This document shows, one piece after another, positions 44,799 to 53,169 of a stretch of DNA of 56,718 bases. The position numbers were made by a program, and so were the translations under genes. Origin of the DNA: Bacteroidales bacterium (GTDB lineage Bacteria > Bacteroidota > Bacteroidia > Bacteroidales > JAADJA01); assembly GCA_020052415.1 (NCBI GenBank), contig JAGVPB010000029.1, forward strand, positions 1 through 56,718, given 5' to 3'. The notes under the pieces are model-generated. The model saw only the letters and a program-made list of their open reading frames with translations, was not told the DNA's origin and ran no database searches. Positions within the stretch are counted from its first letter, which is position 1; every line of letters begins with the position of its first letter.

Positions 44799-45512
44799 TC
44801 AATGACAACACGGTTCGTCCTTTCGCATTTCCTCTTTCACCTCAAGTTTTTCTGTCTTTGGGCTTACATAGGGAATTCCCAGGTTCATTCCCCTAAGGAT
44901 AAAGAGAAGTCCAAGTAATATTATAAATGCCGGAATCACTTTGCTCACTTTCCTTTTCCATCTCAGGCTGATCATACTTCCCATCAATGAAATACCAAGC
45001 AGTATGGGTGTGGTTCCCAGTCCGAAAAGCATCATAAAAGCGATTCCCAATAGGACTTCGTTTGTATTGATCGCGCCGGCGACTGCAAGATAAACCAATC
45101 CGCATGGCAATAAGCCATTTAGTAAACCTACGATGAACAATGCTCCCAGTGACTCCCTGGAAAATAATTTCCTGAATCCTCCTGTCAAACGCCCGGCATA
45201 ACTGTTTAAGAGAATATTAATTTTTCCTCTGAAAATAACCGGAAACAAAACAGACAAAATCATAATGATTCCGATGGCTATGGAAGCCCATTGCTGTAAT
45301 CCGGCAAGTTTTATTCCTCTTCCCAAAAGTCCAAATATAGCTCCCAGGGCGCCATAAGTTAAAATCCTGCCGAAATTGTAAAGCAAGCCGCCACTCAGCT
45401 TCTTCAGCCAGCTTTCTTTTGCAAGAGGTATTGCAATGGCAATCGGCCCGCACATCCCTGCACAATGCAAACTGCCGATGAGTCCTAATGTTAAAGCAGT
45501 AAATAAGTCCAT
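44799..45512 (-). CDS. Sulfite exporter TauE/SafE-family membrane protein (cbb3 cluster)
   Basis: A 237-residue protein with about six transmembrane segments. The start MDLFTALTLGLIGSLHCAGM is followed by CGPIAIAIPL; the HCAGMCGP cysteine/histidine motif is typical of the SafE/UreH-type family next to ccoGH in Bacteroidota. A second half-repeat has NGLLPCGLVYLAVAGA. The soluble tail ends EEMRKDEPCCH, a possible copper-binding site. By context it may help copper delivery or maturation of cbb3 oxidase; this is inference. It starts 37 bases after FixH and is the last gene of the cco operon. Confidence 0.88.
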   Translation of the reverse strand: MDLFTALTLGLIGSLHCAGMCGPIAIAIPLAKESWLKKLSGGLLYNFGRILTYGALGAIFGLLGRGIKLAGLQQWASIAIGIIMILSVLFPVIFRGKINILLNSYAGRLTGGFRKLFSRESLGALFIVGLLNGLLPCGLVYLAVAGAINTNEVLLGIAFMMLFGLGTTPILLGISLMGSMISLRWKRKVSKVIPAFIILLGLLFILRGMNLGIPYVSPKTEKLEVKEEMRKDEPCCH

Positions 45513-45549
45513 ATAATGCTATACCTGAATTCCAAATTTCCAAATCCTT

Positions 45550-46008
45550 TTAAGGTACCCGTAATGTCTCTTCCTGATAATATCCTGTATTCCCGTGGTT
45601 GTAATCCAACTTGACAAGGTAGTTACCTTTAATCAGGCCACTTAAAGGATATGATATAATCCCGGCAGAATCAAGCCTGATGAAAATATTCACATCTCCG
45701 TAAACTCCTGACGGTCGGTAAAACATGACTGTCCCGGAAACACTATCCGGATGAAACGCAGATGGAAAACGGATGATGACGGAATTCCCGGCAATTTCAA
45801 CCTTGGCTCTTTCCGGCAATTGAGCCGTGTTATTCAGCTTATCTATTTTTTGCTGATAAACCAGGGCTTTCGGGTAATAGTCCCTTTCCACGAGATCAAA
45901 GTTCTGCTGAAACATGAAATAAGCAAAAACGGCTATCATCAGGATAAATAGACTCGCTGCAATAAATAAACCGGTTCCCCAATTCCATTTTATGTTCATA
46001 ATTGGCAA
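45550..46008 (-). CDS. ccoH: FixH/CcoH-family protein of cbb3 oxidase assembly
   Basis: A 152-residue single-pass membrane protein. An N-terminal transmembrane segment (about residues 10-32, GLFIAASLFILMIAVFAYFMF) is followed by FDLVERDYYPKALVYQQKID, a FixH hallmark, and a periplasmic beta-sandwich (VIIRFPSAFHPDSVSGTVMFYRPS, GNYLVKLDYNH). FixH/CcoH stabilises the cbb3 complex during assembly. Its start is immediately after the CcoG stop with no gap, which supports coupled translation. Confidence 0.9.
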   Translation of the reverse strand: MPIMNIKWNWGTGLFIAASLFILMIAVFAYFMFQQNFDLVERDYYPKALVYQQKIDKLNNTAQLPERAKVEIAGNSVIIRFPSAFHPDSVSGTVMFYRPSGVYGDVNIFIRLDSAGIISYPLSGLIKGNYLVKLDYNHGNTGYYQEETLRVP

Positions 46009-47430
46009 TTATTTTTTATCGAGCGAATTAGGGCCGACAAATGAGGCTTCATATTCTTCGATCAGATCATTTTCGGAATAAACTCCAAACTTCAGCCGTG
46101 TGTTGGATGAACTGAGCAGATCCTTTCGTATTGCTACAAGAAAACTTCCCTTTCCGACACTTCCCCTTTTTGCAATGATCGGATCGCCCATTAGGATTAT
46201 ATCACCCTGCGGCTTCAGCAATTTAACCGAGACATTATGGTGACCCCGCGTTTTGTTCACAACTTCTATCTGGTAAATATTGCTGTAACTTTTTTCGCCG
46301 TATTCCTGGAACAAAGTACCTTTTTGCCTTAAAATGGTGGTTTCGAAATCCGTTCTGAACATTAACAGTGAAGCTACAATCAGAAGAAGTACGGTCAGAA
46401 CTGCAGAATATGCAATAGACCTGGGATTAAAGATTGACCGGATGCCTTCGGTAATCCCTTTTTCAGAATCATAACGGATCAGGCCACGCGGGCTGCCTGT
46501 CTTATCCATGATGGCATTGCAGGCATCAATGCAAGCAGTGCAATTGATACACTCTAATTGTGTTCCATTACGTATATCAATGTTGGTCGGACATACAACA
46601 ACACAGCTTAAACATTCAATGCAGTCTCCTTTACCCGTAACCGAACGATCTTCAAGCGGATTGTGTTTTCCTCTTGGCTCACCTCTTTTATGATCGTAGG
46701 CAACCACGATGGATTTACGGTCGAGCATAACACCTTGCAAACGGCCATAAGGGCAGGCAATCAAACAAACCTGTTCCCTGAAAAATGCAAAAATGAAATA
46801 GAAGGCACCGGTAAATATGATGATAGCCATAAAACTCGCCAGGTGAGCAGTCGGTCCATCTGTAATCAGAATTTTAAGCTTATCAGAACCAATGATATAG
46901 GAAAGAAATGTATTGGCAATTATAAATGATATAATAAAAAATACAGATTGTTTAATGGTTTTTTTCCAAATTTTTTCAAAGTTCCAGTCCTGCCTGTTCA
47001 GTTTCTTCTGTTCGCTGTAATCCCCTTCAATCAAGTATTCGATTTGCCTGAAAATAAATTCCATAAAAATGGTTTGCGGGCAAATCCATCCACAAAATAT
47101 CCTGCCGAATACCACTGTAAATAAAATAATAAAAACCAGCAGGGCTATGATAGATAAGACAATTATGTGAAAATCCTGTGGCCAGATAATAACCCCGAAA
47201 AGAATGAATTTACGTTCAAGAATATTTAGCAATATGAACGGGTCACCTTTATACCTGATATGCGGAGCAATGAATAAAAAGGCAAGAAGTATCGCCGAAA
47301 CAATCTTACGGTAGTTGGTGAGTTTTCCCCTTGATTTTTTTGGATATACCCAAACACGCTTACCATCGCTGCTAACCGTTGATAACCGATCACGAAAATA
47401 CACCCGGTCATTGGAGTTTTCCCGGCTCAT
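46009..47430 (-). CDS. ccoG: Cytochrome c oxidase accessory protein CcoG (polyferredoxin)
   Basis: A 473-residue membrane iron-sulfur protein. After a soluble start, transmembrane segments and GWICPQTIFMEFIF are followed by CPYGRLQGVMLD. The polyferredoxin part has two cluster motifs: CIECLSCVVVCP (CxxCxxCxxxCP) and CINCTACIDAC. The C-terminus forms an Ig-like periplasmic domain (GHHNVSVKLL). CcoG is a Cu(II) reductase in cbb3 assembly in studied bacteria. It lies after the ccoP hairpin (47465-47501) and directly upstream of ccoH. Confidence 0.93.
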   Translation of the reverse strand: MSRENSNDRVYFRDRLSTVSSDGKRVWVYPKKSRGKLTNYRKIVSAILLAFLFIAPHIRYKGDPFILLNILERKFILFGVIIWPQDFHIIVLSIIALLVFIILFTVVFGRIFCGWICPQTIFMEFIFRQIEYLIEGDYSEQKKLNRQDWNFEKIWKKTIKQSVFFIISFIIANTFLSYIIGSDKLKILITDGPTAHLASFMAIIIFTGAFYFIFAFFREQVCLIACPYGRLQGVMLDRKSIVVAYDHKRGEPRGKHNPLEDRSVTGKGDCIECLSCVVVCPTNIDIRNGTQLECINCTACIDACNAIMDKTGSPRGLIRYDSEKGITEGIRSIFNPRSIAYSAVLTVLLLIVASLLMFRTDFETTILRQKGTLFQEYGEKSYSNIYQIEVVNKTRGHHNVSVKLLKPQGDIILMGDPIIAKRGSVGKGSFLVAIRKDLLSSSNTRLKFGVYSENDLIEEYEASFVGPNSLDKK

Positions 47431-47464
47431 ATAACATTAAATTTTAATTATTGCGAATTAAACT

Positions 47465-47501
47465 AAAAATCCGGTCCTGGCAAAGCCAAAACCAGATTTT
47501 T
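47465..47501 (-). terminator. Imperfect hairpin between ccoP and ccoG
   Basis: Arms 47465-47481 and 47485-47501 pair over 17 positions with three mismatches (inner stem TGGC/GCCA, outer stem AAAAATC/GATTTTT) and a T-run on the minus strand. It lies 14 bases past the ccoP stop. It may act as a partial terminator or mRNA processing site that lowers ccoGH-safE expression relative to ccoNOQP. Confidence 0.5.
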
Positions 47502-47514
47502 TCATATTCCAAAA

Positions 47515-48132
47515 TTAATATGGCCACTCCTTCAGATCACCCTGAGGCGCTTTGGGATTGGCCGGTTTGGAACCGTGCAAAGTCAGGATATAACTAAGAA
47601 CTTCAAGCCTCTGCTGTGGCGAATATTGATCTTTGTACGAAATCATACCCTTATCCAAAACTCCGTTGGTAACAATATTAAACATTTCCTCCATAGTATT
47701 TCCATGAATCCAGTGATCATCTGTCATATTTGGACCAACAAGCCCGCCTCCATCCATCAGGTGACATACCGAACAGATTTTATCAAAAATTGTCTTTCCA
47801 TTTGTAAGGGAGGTCTGATCCGTAAGAACCTTAAACTCAATTGCGGAGGTTTGTATTTGCGAGGGTAACATGCTGGCAGCCTGTGCCATTTCCTTATTAT
47901 ACTCCGACTGCTGGATTAAATCATCAGAACTGAATACAAATAAACGGATAAGATAAACAATCGCAAAAACAATGGTAATAACAAATAACCATGTCCACCA
48001 CGGTGGCAGGTCGTTGTCCAGTTCACGAATACCATCGTATTCATGATCAGAGATCAACCTGTCATTGGTCAGGGTATCTATTTCATAATCCTGTTCCTGA
48101 CCTCTGTTTATTTTTTCATCTGCTGTGCTCAT
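47515..48132 (-). CDS. ccoP: cbb3 oxidase subunit CcoP, mono-haem type
   Basis: A 205-residue membrane-anchored cytochrome c. Residues about 40-75 carry the ELDNDLPPWWTW motif and one transmembrane segment (LFVITIVFAIVYLIRLFVF). One haem c site CSVCH (residues about 122-126) is seen, followed by GGGLVGPNMTDDHWIHG and the probable axial methionine (DKGMISYKD). Proteobacterial CcoP has two haems, so this is the shorter form often seen in Bacteroidota. It passes electrons to CcoNO. It starts 16 bases after ccoQ. Confidence 0.93.
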   Translation of the reverse strand: MSTADEKINRGQEQDYEIDTLTNDRLISDHEYDGIRELDNDLPPWWTWLFVITIVFAIVYLIRLFVFSSDDLIQQSEYNKEMAQAASMLPSQIQTSAIEFKVLTDQTSLTNGKTIFDKICSVCHLMDGGGLVGPNMTDDHWIHGNTMEEMFNIVTNGVLDKGMISYKDQYSPQQRLEVLSYILTLHGSKPANPKAPQGDLKEWPY

Positions 48133-48148
48133 ATTGTATTTTTATTAT

Positions 48149-48337
48149 TTAAAATTTGTCATTTAAATCGTGCTTTTCCAGAGGCATATTTTTCATCTCC
48201 TCTGCATGCTCTTTTCTCATTCTTATAACATTAATCATAATTATTATAAACAAGATAAAAAAGAAGGAGACGGAAATGGCAGATAATACATCCATTCCTT
48301 TAACATCCTCTAATAAACTTGAAATGACCTTATACAT
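48149..48337 (-). CDS. ccoQ: cbb3 oxidase small subunit CcoQ-like
   Basis: A 62-residue single-pass membrane protein. A transmembrane helix (about 18-40, LSAISVSFFFILFIIIMINVIRM) is followed by a charged cytoplasmic tail (RKEHAEEMKNMPLEKHDLND). It sits between ccoNO and ccoP, the usual CcoQ place. Sequence conservation of this subunit is low, so the call rests largely on position and topology. Confidence 0.7.
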   Translation of the reverse strand: MYKVISSLLEDVKGMDVLSAISVSFFFILFIIIMINVIRMRKEHAEEMKNMPLEKHDLNDKF

Positions 48338-48355
48338 AATAACTTATTAATAAAT

Positions 48356-50491
48356 TTATTTAATTACCATTTCGGGGTTTGCTCCTACATCGGTACCTAA
48401 CCTTTGTAGGTAAGCAATAAGTGCAATGATCTGTTTTTGATCCTCTACCTGAATTCCTGCATTTCTTAATCCGGAGGCAATCGCGCCTGCCTGTTTGTTA
48501 AGATCATCAACAGAGGATGATTCAAATCCGGCCGGATAAGGCACACCCAGACTACGCATAGCTTTTATTTTGGATGGTGTGCTTGCAATATCAATATCTT
48601 TTTTTGCAAGCCAGGGATAAGCAGGCATGATGGATTGAATATTTGTTTTCTGCGGATTGACCAAATGCTCATAATGCCAGGAGTCCGGTTTATAAATTTT
48701 TCCGGATTTAACCCCTTCCCTCGCCAAATCAGGGCCTGTTCTTCTTGATCCCCACTGGAAAGGATGATCGTAAACGCTTTCTCCCGATTTGGAATACTCG
48801 CCATAGCGTTCAACTTCCGAACGGAAAGGCCGTATCATTTGTGAGTGACAATTATAACATCCTTCTTTAAGGTAAATATCACGTCCCTGAAGTTCAAGGG
48901 GTGTATATGGTTTTACACTGGCAATCGTCTTTATATTCGATTTGATAACAAACAGTGGAACAAACTCTATTATAGTCCCGATAAGAACGGCAACAAGCGC
49001 CAGAATGGCGAAAGTTATGGGTTTGCCTTCAATTCTTCTGTGAAACTTTTCAGTTGAAGCCTTCTTTTCGAGAGGAGGAGCCTGATCTTCTTCGAACCTT
49101 GCAAACTTACCTGATTTAGCGGTTTTGATCAGGTTGATAACCATCAGTATTCCACCCGTCAGATAGAGAATACCTCCTACAACCCTCAGCAGGTGCATCG
49201 GCCGAATCTGAAGATAGGTTTCGAGAAAGTTGGGATATTTAAGGTAACCCTCAACGGTGAATTCTTTCCACATCAGTGCTTGCGTGAATCCGGCAAAATA
49301 AAGTGGAATAGCAAAGAACAGCATTCCGAGCGTTGCCAGCCAGAAATGAGTATTGGCCATTGCTTTTGAATAGAGTTTGACTTTAAAGAAACGCGGGAAT
49401 AACCAGTACAGCATTCCAAAGGTCATCATCCCGTTCCATCCGAGTGCGCCAATATGAACATGAGCAATCGTCCAATCGGTAAAATGACTGATCGCATTTA
49501 CGCTCTTTAATGAAAGCAGTGGGCCTTCGAGTGTGGCCATACCGTATGCTGTAACACCAACAACAAACATTTTTAAAACGGGATCTTCACGAACCTTATC
49601 CCATGCACCTCTTAGTGTCAATAAACCATTGATCATTCCTCCCCAGGATGGTGCGATCAAAACGACCGAAAAAACGACTCCAAGAGCCTGTACCCAATCG
49701 GGAGTTGAGGAATAAAGTAAATGATGAGGACCTGCCCAAATGTACAGGAAGATCAAAGCCCAGAAGTGAATAATTGAAAGTTTGTAAGAATAGATCGGAC
49801 GGTTGGCCGCTTTGGGAACAAAATAGTACATCAAGCCCAGGTAAGCAGCAGTAAGGAAAAATGCAACCGCATTGTGGCCATACCACCATTGTACAAATGC
49901 GTCCTGAACGCCGGCATAAATCGGATAACTTTTAAAGAATTTTACCGGCAATTCAAGCGAATTTGTAATGTGAAGAACAGCTACGGTAACCAGTGCTGCG
50001 ATATAGAACCAGATAGCAACATAAATGTGCCGTGTCCTCCTTTTAATAAGGGTACCAAACAAATTCCATCCAAATACAACCCAAATCAATGTGATAAGAA
50101 TGTCAATCGGGAATTCGAGTTCAGCATATTCTTTTCCGGTTGTAAGTCCAAGGGGAAGGGTAATTGCTGCGCATACAATAATGAATTGCCAGCCCCAAAA
50201 ATGAATCTTACTCAATAATTCGCTAAACATTGGTGTCTTAAGCAATCTTGGCACCGAATAATAGACAGCTGTAAAGATACCATTTCCAACAAATGCGAAA
50301 ATCACAGCATTGGTATGCAATGGTCTCAGCCGTCCGAAGGTGATAAACTCAAGATTCAGGTTCAACCAGGGAAAGACAAGCTCAATTGCGATGATAAGGC
50401 CAACTAATAAACCAACTACACCCCATAATACAGTTGCCACTGCAAAGTATTTCGCAATCCTGTTGTCGTACGTAAATTTTTCTACAGCCAT
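48356..50491 (-). CDS. ccoNO: cbb3-type cytochrome c oxidase, fused subunits CcoN-CcoO
   Basis: A 711-residue fusion of two subunits. Residues about 1-470 are the CcoN haem-copper subunit: RPLHTNAVIFAFVGNGIF and a WWYGHNAVAFFLTAAYLGL segment (haem and copper ligands), AGPHHLLYSS (CuB His-His) and HFTDWTIAHVHIGALGWNG. Residues about 495-711 are CcoO with an uncleaved transmembrane anchor and haem c site CYNCHSQMIRPF. The fusion is typical of Bacteroidota. The enzyme reduces oxygen with high affinity and pumps protons in the inner membrane. ccoS precedes it by 11 bases. Confidence 0.96.
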   Translation of the reverse strand: MAVEKFTYDNRIAKYFAVATVLWGVVGLLVGLIIAIELVFPWLNLNLEFITFGRLRPLHTNAVIFAFVGNGIFTAVYYSVPRLLKTPMFSELLSKIHFWGWQFIIVCAAITLPLGLTTGKEYAELEFPIDILITLIWVVFGWNLFGTLIKRRTRHIYVAIWFYIAALVTVAVLHITNSLELPVKFFKSYPIYAGVQDAFVQWWYGHNAVAFFLTAAYLGLMYYFVPKAANRPIYSYKLSIIHFWALIFLYIWAGPHHLLYSSTPDWVQALGVVFSVVLIAPSWGGMINGLLTLRGAWDKVREDPVLKMFVVGVTAYGMATLEGPLLSLKSVNAISHFTDWTIAHVHIGALGWNGMMTFGMLYWLFPRFFKVKLYSKAMANTHFWLATLGMLFFAIPLYFAGFTQALMWKEFTVEGYLKYPNFLETYLQIRPMHLLRVVGGILYLTGGILMVINLIKTAKSGKFARFEEDQAPPLEKKASTEKFHRRIEGKPITFAILALVAVLIGTIIEFVPLFVIKSNIKTIASVKPYTPLELQGRDIYLKEGCYNCHSQMIRPFRSEVERYGEYSKSGESVYDHPFQWGSRRTGPDLAREGVKSGKIYKPDSWHYEHLVNPQKTNIQSIMPAYPWLAKKDIDIASTPSKIKAMRSLGVPYPAGFESSSVDDLNKQAGAIASGLRNAGIQVEDQKQIIALIAYLQRLGTDVGANPEMVIK

Positions 50492-50502
50492 AAACGTAAA
50501 AT

Positions 50503-50727
50503 TTAATTAATATTGGATTTTTCCTTACTGTCCTGATTAATGATTTCAGCATTTTCCGATTTGGATGGATCATTCTCAGATCCGGATTTAAAGTCGTCGA
50601 ATAGCATTCGTACTGAAGGTGTATAAGAATCATCATACTGCCCGGACTTAACCGCCCAGATAAAGGCAACTAAAAAACCCCCGGCTACCAGTATTCCCAA
50701 ACCTATCAGAAAATAAATGACTGACAT
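50503..50727 (-). CDS. ccoS: cbb3 oxidase maturation protein CcoS
   Basis: A 74-residue small protein with an N-terminal transmembrane helix (MSVIYFLIGLGILVAGGFLV) and the CcoS hallmark FIWAVKSGQYDD followed by a serine/aspartate-rich tail. CcoS is needed for cofactor insertion into CcoN in studied bacteria. It is the first gene of the cco operon. A CcoI copper ATPase, often next to it, is not present in this window. Confidence 0.9.
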   Translation of the reverse strand: MSVIYFLIGLGILVAGGFLVAFIWAVKSGQYDDSYTPSVRMLFDDFKSGSENDPSKSENAEIINQDSKEKSNIN

Positions 50728-50752
50728 CCGAACCTATTTAAGTATTTCGTTA

Positions 50753-50782
50753 CAAAAATAAATTATCATCCCATTTTAACAA
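50753..50782 (-). promoter_or_regulatory. Promoter of the cco operon
   Basis: On the minus strand TTG (50782-50780), 19 bases, then TATTTTTG (50760-50753), a full Bacteroidota consensus. It lies 26 bases before the ccoS ATG. I found no FNR-type palindrome (TTGATnnnnATCAA) nearby. Confidence 0.7.
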
Positions 50783-50838
50783 CTATTTAACAAATTGAAG
50801 TTATTAACAATTGAAAAAAATGGAGGGATTGACCTGGT

Positions 50839-52473
50839 TTATTGAGGAATTTGTGATGAAAGCTGGTTGTTTTTAATCATAAAGTCATCCTTATCCCTGT
50901 TGTCAGTGATTCCGTCAAAATTAAAATCGGATGGAAAATAACCAGTCCATCCGGCCTGCAAATTCCAATAAAGGATTTTATCATCGGTATTGATAAATCC
51001 GCTTCCGTCGCTGTCGCCTGAGATCATTCCCCAAATGCCGGAAGCTATTTCCTTATGGCCGTTTATTCCGCCGTAAGCCAGACCGGAAGCGATTGAGAAG
51101 TCATAAGAAAAGATATTATCTGAGAGCTGTGCGGGAAATGCACTCATAACTCCAAGGTGATTGCGATGCATGACGACAACATATAACTGGTTCTGAACGG
51201 AAAGGTTGAAAGTCAGGTTTGAATAACCATTGGTATCAACAACCGAACCGTTGCTTAACAGGAAGGCTGCCCTGCGGGATAACCGTGTATCAGGAGTTGC
51301 AGAGACGGCGTCTTGTGCATCGCGCAATTCAATCAATACCCAATCTATGATTTCCGGGTTTGGAATAAAGTTCACGTTTTCATCCCCCTGGTAATTCCAT
51401 GGGGACTGGTCATACGGCTGATTTCCCGGAAGGAGGGAATTAATTTCATTGGACATAACCGGGTCATTAAACGGGCCTTCAAGAAAGACTTTGAGTGAAA
51501 GCGTAAAATTTTGCTGAGGTGCGGCTGATTCTATTGCAAATTTGCTGATTATAGGTATATGATCGGCCATGAAATAAAGTGCCTGAAGAATTGAATCGGG
51601 AACGGTTGTATTTACCGGAGGGCTAATGAGGGCTAAATTAAGGTGAAGGCCATCGTTGCCAACAGGTATATATGAACCGGGCACATAAGTGATTTTGTCA
51701 GTTCCGGAAAGCAGATCACCAGTAAAAAGCATGAAATCGAAGCGATCGTCGAGTCCGCCGGTGGCACCGCCACCAAACTGTGCGGTACGTGTACTTTGAG
51801 TATGGATAGGAGCAAATACAGGATCGTCGTGCCAGTTTCCTGCCCCCAGAACATCATTCAGCGGATAAAGACCTTCATTGAGCAAAGTACTGTATGCAGT
51901 TTCCGTTGATGAATAAAGGTTAAAATCACCTCCGATAATTAAATTTTCGATATTGGGCATTGAATTGACATGCTCCTTGAACCTCATCACCTCTGCAAGT
52001 CTCTTGTTTCTGTCTGTTGATGTATTGCCGGCTTTCAGATGCGCTGAATACAGGTAAAAGAATACAGTATCAGTAATACCGGGTGAATTATTATAATAGA
52101 GGACATATTCCTTGATTAACCTCAGGGCGGTTTGAATAGTATCCTGTGAGTACAATGTAAACATTTCGCTGTTATAAAACAACATATTGTCTGTATCTGG
52201 ACCATCAATAAATACTGCCTTCTGATATTTTGATTCACCAAATACGTTAAGTCCTTCTTCGAGCAAGAGTACTGCACCCACATCTGATAAGAGTTCATTT
52301 ACCAATAGTATATCGGGTTTAACATACTGGTTTATTGTCCTGAAATTTACGATCCGTTCAGGAGTAGTTCCGGGGAAGTTTAAAATATTGTAGTACATGA
52401 CAGTTGCCGTGTCTGTTTGGGACATGGCAGGCAGATAGCATAGCACAGCTATAAGTGAAATGATTCGTAACAT
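50839..52473 (-). CDS. Secreted EEP-type nuclease/phosphatase-like protein with shared C-terminal module
   Basis: A 544-residue exported protein; the ATG at 52473 gives a signal peptide (LRIISLIAVLCYLPAMS), whereas the in-frame ATG at 52500 adds nine polar residues. Residues about 25-310 resemble the endonuclease/exonuclease/phosphatase fold: VMYYNILNFPG, ILLVNELLSDVG (metal Glu), LIIGGDFNLYSS (GDFN motif) and ADHIPIISKF (the catalytic Asp-His). Residues about 322-544 are the C-terminal module shared with the GH57, starch-binding and propeller proteins (loops DSDGSGFINTDD and NFDGITDNRD, terminus SQIPQ). The substrate may be extracellular DNA or a phosphodiester; this is open. Confidence 0.85.
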   Translation of the reverse strand: MLRIISLIAVLCYLPAMSQTDTATVMYYNILNFPGTTPERIVNFRTINQYVKPDILLVNELLSDVGAVLLLEEGLNVFGESKYQKAVFIDGPDTDNMLFYNSEMFTLYSQDTIQTALRLIKEYVLYYNNSPGITDTVFFYLYSAHLKAGNTSTDRNKRLAEVMRFKEHVNSMPNIENLIIGGDFNLYSSTETAYSTLLNEGLYPLNDVLGAGNWHDDPVFAPIHTQSTRTAQFGGGATGGLDDRFDFMLFTGDLLSGTDKITYVPGSYIPVGNDGLHLNLALISPPVNTTVPDSILQALYFMADHIPIISKFAIESAAPQQNFTLSLKVFLEGPFNDPVMSNEINSLLPGNQPYDQSPWNYQGDENVNFIPNPEIIDWVLIELRDAQDAVSATPDTRLSRRAAFLLSNGSVVDTNGYSNLTFNLSVQNQLYVVVMHRNHLGVMSAFPAQLSDNIFSYDFSIASGLAYGGINGHKEIASGIWGMISGDSDGSGFINTDDKILYWNLQAGWTGYFPSDFNFDGITDNRDKDDFMIKNNQLSSQIPQ

Positions 52474-52497
52474 ATTTTTTCGACCTGAATGAAGCTG

Positions 52498-52505
52498 CAA
52501 AAGTA
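52498..52505 (-). promoter_or_regulatory. Predicted -7 element for the EEP protein gene
   Basis: TACTTTTG on the minus strand matches TAnnTTTG, 25 bases before the chosen ATG. No TTG is seen at the 19-base -33 spacing. It supports the ATG at 52473 over the one at 52500, which would overlap the element. Confidence 0.45.
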
Positions 52506-52590
52506 ATTGAAATACAATTAACTGAGATACAGCAATGGTATATACTTATGAAGTGCTATGAGGGTTACAATATGATTTTAGGAGCTAAAA

Positions 52591-52899
52591 TTAAAGGCAT
52601 ATTTGATATCCCTTAACCAAACGATGCCTGTCCTTATCCACCGAATCGAAGAGCAGTTGTATGAGTTCCTGATGTTGAAATCCAGCCTGAAGTTGCCTGA
52701 TGAGCCATCGCTTGAGGATGATGCGTTCTTCGAGAGTGTTGATGTTGACGGCGGCTTTGACATCTTCGATATAAACATATTCACGTTTAATGGTGATGTT
52801 ATGGTGGGTATTCAATTCGACAAACCCTCTTGCGGCACAGGATTTATTTTCCTCTTGTCTTGTATTCATTTGTGCCCTCCTGCCAATAGTGGATTTCAT
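52591..52899 (-). CDS. Small hypothetical protein (102 aa), uncertain
   Basis: A minus-strand frame of 102 codons. The N-terminal part is basic and polar, and the C-terminal two thirds look helical and protein-like (EYVYIEDVKAAVNINTLEER, then RQLQAGFQHQELIQLLFDSV). A plus-strand frame over the same bases (52603-52935) is equally long and acidic. The minus frame seems more plausible from residue composition, but I do not recognise either. It lies beside a truncated HTH gene (52960), so the block may be a decayed mobile or toxin-antitoxin region. Confidence 0.35.
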   Translation of the reverse strand: MKSTIGRRAQMNTRQEENKSCAARGFVELNTHHNITIKREYVYIEDVKAAVNINTLEERIILKRWLIRQLQAGFQHQELIQLLFDSVDKDRHRLVKGYQICL

Positions 52900-52959
52900 G
52901 ATTATAATTTAATCAAAGTTGAGGGTACAAGGTAAGGTAAAAAAAGTCAATCCTGGTAA

Positions 52960-53166
52960 ATGCTGTTAAAATTAAATATCCTGATTTTCCAGTATTATAA
53001 GGTTATCAATGCAAAGGCGCTTTCTGAACGTATCGGAATGAATCAAAGCCTTTTGGCTCAATATATCAAAGGAATTAAAAAACCCTCTGTTGCCCAAACC
53101 AAACGTATTTTGCAGGGTGTTCAGCAAATAGGCAGGGAACTTTCCGAAGTTCGGTTTTTGCTTTAA
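52960..53166 (+). pseudogene. HicB/XRE-type antitoxin C-terminal remnant
   Basis: A 68-codon frame whose residues about 12-67 are a complete XRE-like helix-turn-helix of the kind fused to HicB antitoxins in Bacteroidota: YYKVINAKALSERIGMNQSL, then LAQYIKGIKKPS, with the end LSEVRFLL. In HicB proteins a domain of about 70 residues precedes it, and no matching text is found upstream (52900-52959). The ATG is thus probably internal, and the gene is a truncated remnant. A stand-alone small HTH protein is the alternative. No HicA toxin was found. Confidence 0.55.
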
Positions 53167-53169
53167 TAT

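Noticed and set aside
50753-50838. FNR-type site upstream of the cco operon
   Set aside because: No TTGATnnnnATCAA-like palindrome; the consensus housekeeping promoter explains expression.
52603-52935. 110-codon plus-strand frame opposite the 52591-52899 frame
   Set aside because: Equally long as the opposite frame, but its composition looks less like a real protein; kept only as an alternative.
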